From the NCBI GenBank assembly GCA_039934875.1, contig JBDTLH010000317.1, positions 1 through 15,042 of the forward strand: DNA of 15,042 nt. The letters are read 5' to 3'. The notes beneath the pieces were generated by a model that did not search any database, was not told where the DNA came from, and worked only from the letters and a program-made list of their open reading frames with translations. Positions 1 through 6,622 of the stretch are shown piece after piece (within the stretch, counting starts at the first letter, position 1; each line of letters opens with the position of its first letter). The translations under genes were made by a program, and so were the position numbers. This DNA is from JBDTLH01 sp039934875 (lineage in GTDB: Bacteria; Acidobacteriota; Terriglobia; Terriglobales; Acidobacteriaceae).

Positions 1-8
1 ATCGCCAC

Positions 9-794
9 TCAAAGCACCTTCTTAACCGCAATTCTAATCCGGTTCGGCACCCGTATCCCGGACCCCTTGATTTTGCGGTAGAAAAAGACCGAGCTGTCGC
101 GCACTGCCGTCGCCGCCTTGCTCAGCAACCTGGCCTTCACCGAAGACTTGCCGGTCTGCGCTATCTCCACCGCTCGCCCGGCTCTTACGATTCGATGCCG
201 CCCTGCCCGGATAGCCGCCAGCACCGACTCCCGCTCCGGCCCGCAGTCCTCCGCCTCCATATAGATGTCGGCGAAATCGGAGCTGGAATGAAAATCAAGC
301 CCGGAGAGTGCGGCCATCTGCCGCCCGGGAAAATCAACCTGCAGCCGCCTGAAAAGCTCGACGCTCTTCCAGCGCGGGCTCACCCGCCCATCATATCGCT
401 GGTTCCACACCTCCACCGCCTCCACCATCTGCATCACCTCGGGCGCCAGCTCCGAGCGCAGCTTCAGCGGATGCGAGATTGCGATCAACGCGCCTCGCTC
501 ATGGCACTGCATGGCGAGGTCCAACACGCTCTCATACTCGTCCACCTCTCCTATGCCAAAGATCAGAATGTGCAGCTCGTCCATCTCTATCCCCGGAATC
601 AACACGCAATCCGGGGTGGACACCTGCCGGCACTCCTCGCTGAATCGCCGGATGTCCGCAAGTTCGAGCTCCTCAATGTGCTCCGACATCAGGGCCGCCC
701 CGATGCCATGCGATCGCAGCATCTGATGCACTTCAGTGAGCGCCAGCTTGCCGTCAAAGCTGTGCGTACTATGCATGTGCGATACAAATTTCAA
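9..794 (-). CDS. PHP domain-containing phosphoesterase (TTG start)
   Basis: 261-residue cytoplasmic protein of the PHP (polymerase and histidinol phosphatase) metal-dependent superfamily. The ligand pattern is complete: H6-x-H8 and D14 near the N-terminus, H39 in SEH, E70 in PGIEMD, H75, H108 in ISHP, and the closing D167-F-H169. These residues normally bind a multi-metal centre that hydrolyses phosphoesters. The substrate cannot be read from sequence. The start is TTG, chosen because a clean AGGAG (complement of 804-808) lies 9 nt upstream and the HxH motif begins at residue 6, leaving no room for a later start. The gene lies 54 bp downstream of the deacetylase gene on the same strand, so co-transcription is likely. 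That pairing hints at glycan or cell-surface metabolism, which is inference only. No signal peptide is visible. Confidence 0.88.
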   Translation of the reverse strand: MKFVSHMHSTHSFDGKLALTEVHQMLRSHGIGAALMSEHIEELELADIRRFSEECRQVSTPDCVLIPGIEMDELHILIFGIGEVDEYESVLDLAMQCHERGALIAISHPLKLRSELAPEVMQMVEAVEVWNQRYDGRVSPRWKSVELFRRLQVDFPGRQMAALSGLDFHSSSDFADIYMEAEDCGPERESVLAAIRAGRHRIVRAGRAVEIAQTGKSSVKARLLSKAATAVRDSSVFFYRKIKGSGIRVPNRIRIAVKKVL

Positions 795-803
795 GACAAT
801 TAG

Positions 804-808
804 CTCCT
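804..808 (-). promoter_or_regulatory. Shine-Dalgarno AGGAG deciding the TTG start of the PHP gene
   Basis: The minus strand reads AGGAG here, 9 nt before the TTG at 794-792. No ATG or GTG in the same frame combines an SD with an intact HxH motif. Confidence 0.6.
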
Positions 809-848
809 GGCCTCTAGCCTCTAGCTTCAGTCGCCAGCAGCCAGTAGG

Positions 849-1846
849 TTATCTTACCCGCCGCTCCATCCGATGAGCGACCTGCTCCACCACTCTTTCC
901 ACCATGTCCCACGGACGCCCCTTCACCGCCACCGCCCTCACACCGCTATTTTGCCGCACTCTATGTTGCTGCAAATCGGCAAACCCGGCGGTCACGAAGC
1001 GGTCCCCATTCTTGCCGAGAAACCCGCATATCTTCTCAAACCGCTTCACCACCGACTCGCGAATGAACGGCTGCTTGCTGCCCCTGCGTCGCGTGATCAT
1101 CTCAAAAGAATGGGAGACGATGGTGAAGAGTTCCCACCCGTCCGCCTCCGCCTGCTCCAGCGCATGTACCATTTCATTCCCCCGCAGGCGCAGATTTGCG
1201 CATGACGCAGGTGGCCGGGATAGTCCTCCATCGCCCCAATCGGGATCTCCAGCACATCCCCGCTGCCGATCGGGGTCGCCCTGCCATAGCTCTCCGGCTC
1301 CGCAAGCCGGCACTTGCCTCCCGCATACCAGATATTGAAGCTGGTATCGAAACGGATATGCGCCCGCTCGAGCGCCGCGATGGTGTTGCCGTCCGCCGCG
1401 AAACCTCCCGCGCGAAATGCGATCGGCTTCTCCGCCCCACACGCTTGCAGCTTCTCCGAGGCGAATGCAATCATCCGCGTCTGCTCCTCGAGCGAATAAT
1501 CGCGCAGCAACTCGCTGCGGTATTCCACCTTCAGCTCCGGACAAAACGGCACCCACTCCGGATGCAGGTGAAGTTGCACCTCGTGGCCACCCTTATGAAT
1601 TTTGCCGACGATCTCCCTGAGCGGCTCCGGCCCGATCTCCGGCACCGCCGAAAACAGGCTCTCCACCATGAACACCGCCTTCAACCCAAAGCGCTCCAGC
1701 GCCTCCAGTTGATAATCGAGGCCAACACTCCGCTCCCCGATCCGCCCGTAGATGTCCCGCTGGATGTCTCTGGCTAGATGGTCCCTCTGCCAGTCCTTAC
1801 TGATCGCATGGGCCTCGGTATCGATAGTAAGCAGGACCTTGAGCAT
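849..1846 (-). pseudogene. Polysaccharide deacetylase family protein, interrupted by a -1 frameshift
   Basis: Two overlapping minus-strand frames together encode one polysaccharide deacetylase-like protein of about 330 residues. The N-terminal part has the metal-binding face: D9-T10-E11 in TIDTE, then H88, H93 and H95 in the HEVQLHLHPEW stretch, followed by FRAGGF. It reads in frame to a Cys codon at 1186-1184. The C-terminal part (NEMVHAL..., SHSFEM...) continues in another frame down to the TAA at 849. The switch falls on five C at 1179-1183 (five G in the sense strand). Six would restore one open frame, so a one-base deletion or a homopolymer sequencing error explains it. Unrepaired, the first frame runs on through about 30 basic unrelated residues to 1097. 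ATG at 1846 is preferred over GTG at 1867 because MLKVLLTIDTE matches the usual family start; neither has a good SD. It would remove acyl groups from N-acetylated sugars; the substrate is unknown. Confidence 0.8.
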
Positions 1847-1887
1847 GGCGGCGCCCGGAAGGAACACGAAATTTGGAGAGCCTCATG

Positions 1888-1915
1888 AGATTACCCTAAC
1901 TTTAAGGTTTGTCAA
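1888..1915 (-). promoter_or_regulatory. Candidate sigma-70 promoter for the deacetylase-PHP unit
   Basis: The minus strand has a perfect TTGACA (complement of 1910-1915), then 16 bp, then TAATCT (complement of 1888-1893), which matches TATAAT at only three of six positions. Transcription would start near 1881, about 35 nt before the ATG at 1846. The -35 is convincing and the -10 is weak. Confidence 0.35.
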
Positions 1916-1983
1916 AATTTGTTACGCGAGGAACACTCTCCGCCGTCAGCTCCGGCAAACCCCTTAAAGCGCATCGGGTGAAC

Positions 1984-2064
1984 ACCCCACAAAAAACGGC
2001 GCGGAAAAGCAACGAAAAATCGCTATAAAACACACAACAAACGCAATAATAGATGAGAAAAACG
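1984..2064. other. AT-rich intergenic segment with phased A-tracts
   Basis: The gap 1847-2164 holds no convincing gene. Its middle is much more AT-rich than its surroundings and carries A-runs at 1991-1996, 2005-2008, 2015-2019, 2027-2030, 2039-2041 and 2058-2062. Most are 10 to 13 bp apart, about one helical turn, the arrangement expected of intrinsically bent DNA. It lies 70 to 150 bp upstream of the TTGACA box at 1910-1915, where a bend could help RNA polymerase or a nucleoid protein bind. Confidence 0.4.
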
Positions 2065-2115
2065 CGATAGAAATGCCCATATTTCGCGAATCTAAGGCCT
2101 AAACTAAGGTTTTTT

Positions 2116-2157
2116 GGTAGCTGGTAGCTGGTAGCTGGTAGCCGGTAGCCGGTAGCT
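2116..2157. repeat. Heptamer tandem repeat, six copies of GGTAGC(T/C)
   Basis: Six exact-length 7-bp units follow one another: three GGTAGCT, two GGTAGCC, then GGTAGCT. The array ends 7 bp from the stop codon of the SpoIIE-like phosphatase gene, in its 3' flank. The unit length is not a multiple of three and the array is outside any credible gene. Confidence 0.85.
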
Positions 2158-2164
2158 GCTCCCC

Positions 2165-3019
2165 TCAGCTCGCCCGCGCACTCACCGTAGCCCCCACCGC
2201 CGGACGCATCAGCGCCACCGCCGTCATGTCATTCGCCGTCTCTCCCCCAGCCTCGTGGTCATGGAAGCCGGAGAAGGCCAGCTTCGGCCCCCAGAACGAT
2301 GGAGCGGCCATAAACTGCTCCACCTGATGCAGCACTTCACGGCATAAGTCCTGTGCTGAGTTGAACTTACGCTGCGCCAAAAATTGCCGTACCCGGTCCA
2401 GTCCAAACTCCTGATCGCGCTCCGCCTTCGCCTCCACCACCCCCTTCGACACCGCCAGCACCACCGCCCCCGGACGCACCACCACGGTCCGCGCCTCATG
2501 CACCACATGCGAGAAGAGCCCCAGCGGCACTCCTCCGGCTTCGAGCGCGGTCACCCCGTCCTCATCGCTCATAAGCGCCGGAGTGTGCCCCGCATTGACA
2601 TAGCTCATCATGCCGAACTCCTCGTCGAAACCCGCTAGAAATGCGGGTGTATTGTGCACTCCGCGGGCGGAACCTAGGATCGCGCGGTTCAATTCAAGCG
2701 CCAATCCGGTAAGCGCGTCATTGAGGTTTCCGCTCTCTTCGACCAGCGCGGGACCGCGCGAGCGCAGTACCTGCTGCACCGTAGCCGCGCGGGCGTCGAG
2801 TTCTCTTGCAGTGTCTTTGCTGTTGTCTTTGCGCCCGGCAATATCGAAGATCGCCAGCAGCAGACGCCCGTCTCCCGCGGCGACAAAGTCATAGAAGTCT
2901 CCGCCCACCCGCTGCGAGCGGTAGGCGGCGCCCACATTTGCCGTGCGCAGGGTGGGCGCTTGGGCAGGCTGAGTGGTGACGGCGGGCGCGGGTTCTGGAC
3001 TTCGGCCAAAAAAACGCAT
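2165..3019 (-). CDS. SpoIIE/RsbU-type PP2C-like serine phosphatase, stand-alone domain
   Basis: 284 residues forming almost only a SpoIIE-type PPM phosphatase fold, without GAF, PAS, HAMP or membrane segments. Visible motifs are VGGDFYDF (38-45, with D41), a DIAG variant of the DVSGxG motif (D59, G62), NAGHTPAL in the middle, GVPLG, and a C-terminal NDMTAVAL (N263, D264). Such enzymes dephosphorylate anti-sigma-factor antagonists in partner-switching pathways. Two metal-site positions look altered: K192 stands where the usual S-D-G Asp would be (SKGVVEA), and N263 replaces the first residue of the usual D-D pair. It may be a divergent enzyme or a pseudophosphatase. The N-terminal 25 residues are Pro/Ala-rich and probably unstructured. 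No anti-sigma or antagonist gene is nearby. No SD precedes the ATG. The gene is divergent from the M1 peptidase with 35 bp between starts. Confidence 0.85.
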   Translation of the reverse strand: MRFFGRSPEPAPAVTTQPAQAPTLRTANVGAAYRSQRVGGDFYDFVAAGDGRLLLAIFDIAGRKDNSKDTARELDARAATVQQVLRSRGPALVEESGNLNDALTGLALELNRAILGSARGVHNTPAFLAGFDEEFGMMSYVNAGHTPALMSDEDGVTALEAGGVPLGLFSHVVHEARTVVVRPGAVVLAVSKGVVEAKAERDQEFGLDRVRQFLAQRKFNSAQDLCREVLHQVEQFMAAPSFWGPKLAFSGFHDHEAGGETANDMTAVALMRPAVGATVSARAS

Positions 3020-3040
3020 AAAGAGAAGTTAGCACCGCTG

Positions 3041-3048
3041 ACTATACT
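3041..3048. promoter_or_regulatory. Overlapping divergent -10 boxes between the phosphatase and M1 peptidase genes
   Basis: The octamer ACTATACT contains TATACT on the plus strand (3043-3048) and TATAGT on the minus strand (complement of 3041-3046), each a five-of-six match to TATAAT. On the plus strand only 6 nt separate the box from the ATG at 3055 and no SD is present, which fits leaderless transcription of the M1 gene. On the minus strand it would give a leader of about 15 nt. No good -35 is visible on either side. Confidence 0.4.
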
Positions 3049-3054
3049 TCCACC

Positions 3055-5466
3055 ATGCTTTCTCGGGTTTGTTTTCATGCTGTGGGCCTCTGGATGGCGC
3101 TGGCTCTTCCCCTGGCCGCACAGTCCACCACCGGACTCGACCTCTATCGCAGGCTAGCGACGACCTCGCTCGACGGCCAGAGGATATTCCATATACGGGA
3201 CGCGGACCTCGACCTCGAAGACCTGCACCTCAGCTTCGAAGAAGGCACGATCGCCTTCACCCAAGCGGTGGACGGGCGCACGACGGGGGCGCTGTTTACC
3301 GGAGACGGTGCGGTGCTGGTCATCCCTCCCGACCAGGTGGAGCGGGCGTCGCTCGCGCGTTTTACCCGGTCGGCGGTGCTCGATGAGCATTTCCACTCGG
3401 TATATCTGCGCTTTAATGATGAAGCGACAGCGAAGGCGCTGGAAGAGGCGCTGCGCGGGCCGGAAAAGGACGCGGGGGAGTTTTTCACCAAATGGGACCC
3501 GTTGGCGAAGAGCCTGGCGGCTGGTTCGGGGGACGCTCTGCGGCTGACGCTCTCCTTGCTCAATCAGCAGCAGCCGAATGCGCGTTTTGTCCACGCCCGC
3601 ATTGCGGGAAACAGGCTCGGAGTCTTCGATGCGCTCTATGACCGCTCCAATCCGGAGGCGGTGATTGTGGCGCAGAGCAGCGGAGATATGCCGGGAGCAA
3701 AGGCGGCTGGAGCGGTATTCGAGAACGTGTGGCTGTCATTTCCATCGCGCTCGCAACGGGCGGCCGCGGTGGGAGCTTCGCCGGCGCAGACTCAAGCTAA
3801 ATCGCGCCGGGCGGGGAATGAGGCAGTCCCGCAGACCGACCAATTGCAGCCGGACGAGAATGGGTTGACCGCGCTGCTGGAGATCCACAGCTTCGATCTC
3901 TCGGTGGATGTCGCCCCGACGACGGAGATCAGCGCCACCGCGAAGTTGCAGGTGACGCCCCGACAACCCGGGGTGCGGGCGGCGCTGTTTCAACTCTCGC
4001 ACGATCTGAAGGTGAAGTCGGTGCAACTGGATGGCGCGCCGGTGGAGTTCTTGCAGAATCCGGCGATAGCGGGATCGCAGACCGCGCGCACCGGCAACGA
4101 TCTGGTCGCAGTGGTGCTGCCCGCGCCGTTAAACGCGGCCCCGCATGAGCTGACGTTTCAGTATGCGGGACCGGTGATGACGGACACCGGCGGCGGCTTC
4201 CTCTATGTAGGCGACCGGGGGACCTGGTATCCGAACTTCGGGATGCGCAACGCGATGTTCGACCTGCGCTTTCGGGTCCCCACGCCGTGGAAGCTGGTGG
4301 CGACCGGAGAGCCGGCGGAAGACGCGAACGCGAATGAACTGCACTTCCGCACCGCGAGGCCGGTGCCGGTGGTGGGCTTCAATGTAGGAAGATTCACCAA
4401 GGCACAGGCGTCTCCAGCCTCCCATTCGGCGGTGATTACGGCGTATGGGACGGAGCACGCGGATGCGACGACGGCGGTGCCGCTCAAGCAGATGGCGTCG
4501 CGTTCGGCGGAGGTGGTGGATTTTCTGGAGCAGCATCTCGGCGCGTTTCCCTATCACGAGCTTTCGATCACCGAGGTGCCGGGCGGGGTAAGCCAGGGAT
4601 GGCCGGGTCTGGTCTATCTCTCCACGGGAGCGTTTTCAACGTCGAAATTGGGAGCGGAGCCGCGCACGGAATTTGCCCGTATCGTATTTGAGGACCTGAT
4701 GCTGCCGCATGAGATCGGCCATCAATACTGGGGCGATAACGTCGCCTGGCGCAGCTATCGCGAGCAGTGGACGAGCGAGGCGCTGGCCAACTATTGCGCG
4801 CTCATGTTTCTCGAACAGAAGAATGCGAAGGAGCCAGGAATCGTGCTCGGCCACTATCGCGATGCGCTGCTGCGGCCCACCACTCCGGACGCGCCGGTGA
4901 CGCTGGGACTGCGGCTCGACTCTTCGCTTTCGCCGAATGGGTATGCGCTGCTCACCTACGGGCGGGGGACGTGGCTGGTGCATATGCTGCGCATGATGAT
5001 GCGCGATGGATATGAATTGCAAGGCAAGGCGGACCCTGACGCAGATGCGGCGTTCTGGCAGGCGCTCAAATCCGTGCAGACGCAGTTTGCGGGGAAGGCG
5101 GTGGGAGCGGCCGATCTGCGGGCGGCGTTCGAAAAGGTGTTGCCGCGCAGCTTGAACTACGAGGGCGCGGCGTCGCTCGAATGGTTCTCAGAGGACTGGG
5201 TGAACGGGACCTCGGTGCCGCGTTTTGCATTGACGCAAGTGAAGATCGCGCCCAGCGGAGCGGCATCGGGGATGATTGAGACGACGGAGATTCCCAAGGA
5301 GTTCACCGCGCTGCTGCCGATCTATGCGGAGATGAAAGACGGCAAGCGGGTGCTGGTAGCGCAGGTATTCGCGGATGATCCGGAGACTACGTTCAAGGTG
5401 AAAGTTCCCGCGGGGACGATCAAGTTACTCCTCGACCCGGAGCATGAGGTGTTGCGGAGGGAGTAG
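3055..5466 (+). CDS. Secreted M1-family zinc metallopeptidase lacking the GAMEN motif
   Basis: 803 residues. The N-terminus has a short basic part, a hydrophobic core and an Ala-rich cleavage site ending AAQS near residue 23, so export is expected. Residues about 25-265 form a domain I do not recognise. From about 275 the M1 peptidase beta domain and catalytic domain follow. The zinc site is intact: H552-E-I-G-H556, then E575 eighteen residues later, matching HExxHx18E. Y635 in the TYGRGTW stretch sits where the transition-state Tyr of the family lies. The exopeptidase GxMEN motif, expected about 35 residues before HExxH, is replaced by GGVSQGWPG (510-518), so N-terminal recognition may differ from classical aminopeptidases. 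It is the only gene of its transcript on the left side, since the phosphatase diverges and a strong stem-loop follows its stop codon. The ATG at 3055 has no SD but follows a -10-like box by 6 nt. Confidence 0.9.
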   Translation: MLSRVCFHAVGLWMALALPLAAQSTTGLDLYRRLATTSLDGQRIFHIRDADLDLEDLHLSFEEGTIAFTQAVDGRTTGALFTGDGAVLVIPPDQVERASLARFTRSAVLDEHFHSVYLRFNDEATAKALEEALRGPEKDAGEFFTKWDPLAKSLAAGSGDALRLTLSLLNQQQPNARFVHARIAGNRLGVFDALYDRSNPEAVIVAQSSGDMPGAKAAGAVFENVWLSFPSRSQRAAAVGASPAQTQAKSRRAGNEAVPQTDQLQPDENGLTALLEIHSFDLSVDVAPTTEISATAKLQVTPRQPGVRAALFQLSHDLKVKSVQLDGAPVEFLQNPAIAGSQTARTGNDLVAVVLPAPLNAAPHELTFQYAGPVMTDTGGGFLYVGDRGTWYPNFGMRNAMFDLRFRVPTPWKLVATGEPAEDANANELHFRTARPVPVVGFNVGRFTKAQASPASHSAVITAYGTEHADATTAVPLKQMASRSAEVVDFLEQHLGAFPYHELSITEVPGGVSQGWPGLVYLSTGAFSTSKLGAEPRTEFARIVFEDLMLPHEIGHQYWGDNVAWRSYREQWTSEALANYCALMFLEQKNAKEPGIVLGHYRDALLRPTTPDAPVTLGLRLDSSLSPNGYALLTYGRGTWLVHMLRMMMRDGYELQGKADPDADAAFWQALKSVQTQFAGKAVGAADLRAAFEKVLPRSLNYEGAASLEWFSEDWVNGTSVPRFALTQVKIAPSGAASGMIETTEIPKEFTALLPIYAEMKDGKRVLVAQVFADDPETTFKVKVPAGTIKLLLDPEHEVLRRE

Positions 5467-5492
5467 GGTTAGTTGCTGGTTGTTAGTTGTTA
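5466..5492. repeat. Degenerate period-7 repeat after the M1 peptidase gene
   Basis: Just after the stop codon the sequence reads GTTAGTT, GCTGGTT, GTTAGTT, GTTA in 7-bp steps. It resembles the cleaner heptamer array at 2116-2157 (TAGCTGG versus TAGTTGCTGG) in period and in its position at a gene end. Confidence 0.5.
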
Positions 5493-5496
5493 CGCG

Positions 5497-5535
5497 ATGC
5501 GAAGAGAGCAGGGAGCGTTCCCTTCTCTTTCGCAT
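5497..5535. terminator. Long imperfect stem-loop downstream of the M1 peptidase gene
   Basis: A 39-nt hairpin. ATGCGAA (5497-5503) pairs with TTCGCAT (5529-5535), AGAG (5505-5508) pairs with CTCT (5525-5528), and AGGGA (5510-5514) pairs with TCCCT (5519-5523) around a GCGT loop. That is 16 base pairs with one bulged G (5504) and one C/T mismatch. It begins 30 bp after the M1 stop. No T-run follows on the plus strand or in the reverse direction, so it is not a textbook intrinsic terminator. It could stop transcription with Rho, protect the mRNA 3' end, or be a dispersed palindromic repeat. Confidence 0.5.
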
Positions 5536-5635
5536 TCACGGGCGCATTTACACACAAATGGCCTCTGCGAAAACCGTGCCGCGTCTGGATTTTGCATCCA
5601 CGGTGCATGAGCACGCATCTGTCTCCGCAAGTGCG

Positions 5636-5640
5636 AGGAG
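5636..5640 (+). promoter_or_regulatory. Shine-Dalgarno of the NmrA-like gene
   Basis: AGGAG lies 6 nt before the ATG at 5647 and fixes that start. About 40 bp upstream an imperfect palindrome centred on CCACGG (TGCATC...GGTGCA, 5593-5607) could be an operator, but this is weak. Confidence 0.55.
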
Positions 5641-5646
5641 AGGCGA

Positions 5647-6498
5647 ATGATTCTGGTGACAGGGGCCGGCGGCAACGTCGGCGGTGAGGTGCTTAAGCAG
5701 TTGCGGGCGGCGGGAGCGCCGGTGCGCGGCGCATTCCATAATGCTAAAAAGATGGAGGAAGCGAGAGCGCAGGGCATCGATGCCGTCGAATTCGACTACG
5801 CCGATCGCGGTTCAATCGCCGATGCATTGAAAGGCGTGGACCAGGTGTTTCTGGTGGTCGCGACTCTGCCCAATCAATCGGAGCTTGAAAAGAATGTCGC
5901 GGAAGAGTGCAAGAAAGCGGGCGTAAAGCACATCGTTAAGCTCTCGGTGCTCGATTGCGACAAGCAAGACTACATCTTTGCCAGGTGGCACCGCGCCGGA
6001 GAGCACGCGATTGAGATGGTGGGTCTGGCGCACACGTTCCTCCGACCCACGGGGTTCATGCAGAACTTCGTAAACTACAGCGCGAGCACGATCAAGGGTG
6101 AAGGCGCGATCTATGCTCCGGGTGAGTTGCCCCATTCGGCGGTGGACGTGCGCGACATCGCGGCAGTCGCGGTCAAAGTCTTGACCGAAAGCGGGCACGA
6201 GCGGAAGAGCTACGACCTGACTGGTCCTGCTGTGTTGACGAACAGCGAAGCGGCGAAGACAATCGGGGACGCGATCGGCAAGCCGGTGAAGTTCGTGCAG
6301 ATTCCGTGGGAGGCGTTTCGCCAAGGTGCGCTGGACGCGGGCATGCCGGAATTCTATGTGGAAGCGCTGGTCGATCTCGATAGGCTCTACGCTGCTGGAA
6401 AGGCAACCCGCGTGAGCGATGATATTCGTAAAGTCACGGGGCGCGAGCCGCACAGCTTTGAGGAGTTCGTGCGCGACAATGTGCAGGCGTTTCAGTGA
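5647..6498 (+). CDS. NmrA-like / atypical SDR NAD(P)-binding protein
   Basis: 283-residue soluble protein with a Rossmann fold at its very N-terminus: TGAGGNVGGEV (5-15), carrying the GxxGxxG dinucleotide-binding glycines at 6, 9 and 12. The later pattern (FDYAD after strand three, VDQVFLVV, HIVKLSVLD, H-x-AGEHAIE, TFLRPTGFMQNF, VDVRDIAAVAV, YDLTGP) is typical of the NmrA-like atypical short-chain dehydrogenases, which also include NAD(P)H-quinone and azo-dye-linked proteins. A full Tyr-x-x-x-Lys catalytic motif is not evident, as is usual in this group, so it may be a redox sensor or a quinone/azo reductase; the substrate is not predictable. Length is normal. The AGGAG 6 nt upstream supports the start. 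The 180 bp upstream, after the stem-loop, suggests its own promoter. Confidence 0.87.
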   Translation: MILVTGAGGNVGGEVLKQLRAAGAPVRGAFHNAKKMEEARAQGIDAVEFDYADRGSIADALKGVDQVFLVVATLPNQSELEKNVAEECKKAGVKHIVKLSVLDCDKQDYIFARWHRAGEHAIEMVGLAHTFLRPTGFMQNFVNYSASTIKGEGAIYAPGELPHSAVDVRDIAAVAVKVLTESGHERKSYDLTGPAVLTNSEAAKTIGDAIGKPVKFVQIPWEAFRQGALDAGMPEFYVEALVDLDRLYAAGKATRVSDDIRKVTGREPHSFEEFVRDNVQAFQ

Positions 6499-6593
6499 AG
6501 CAATAGCGTTGAGCCACCCGCATTCTCGCGCCGCCATTAAGGCCACATAATAAGTCCAGGCCGCATGGGTGAACATTGCCGCTCGAAGCGGAG

Positions 6594-6599
6594 TACAAT
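6594..6599 (+). promoter_or_regulatory. Candidate -10 box of the DUF2235 gene, flanked by repeats
   Basis: TACAAT matches TATAAT at five of six positions and lies 23 nt before the ATG at 6623. A perfect 5-bp hairpin CCGCT-CGA-AGCGG (6579-6591) sits just upstream. The direct repeat AGCGGAGT occurs at 6587-6594 and 6608-6615, bracketing the box. No clear -35 is visible. Confidence 0.4.
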
Positions 6600-6622
6600 T
6601 CCCCTCCAGCGGAGTCTTATTA

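Noticed and set aside
195..803. 202-codon plus-strand ORF
   Set aside because: Lies opposite the PHP gene; its Arg/His/Pro-rich translation has no family features while the minus strand carries all PHP ligands.
1964..2080. 38-codon hydrophobic ORF on the minus strand in the AT-rich gap
   Set aside because: No SD, and the Phe/Ile-rich translation is what a T-rich strand gives by chance.
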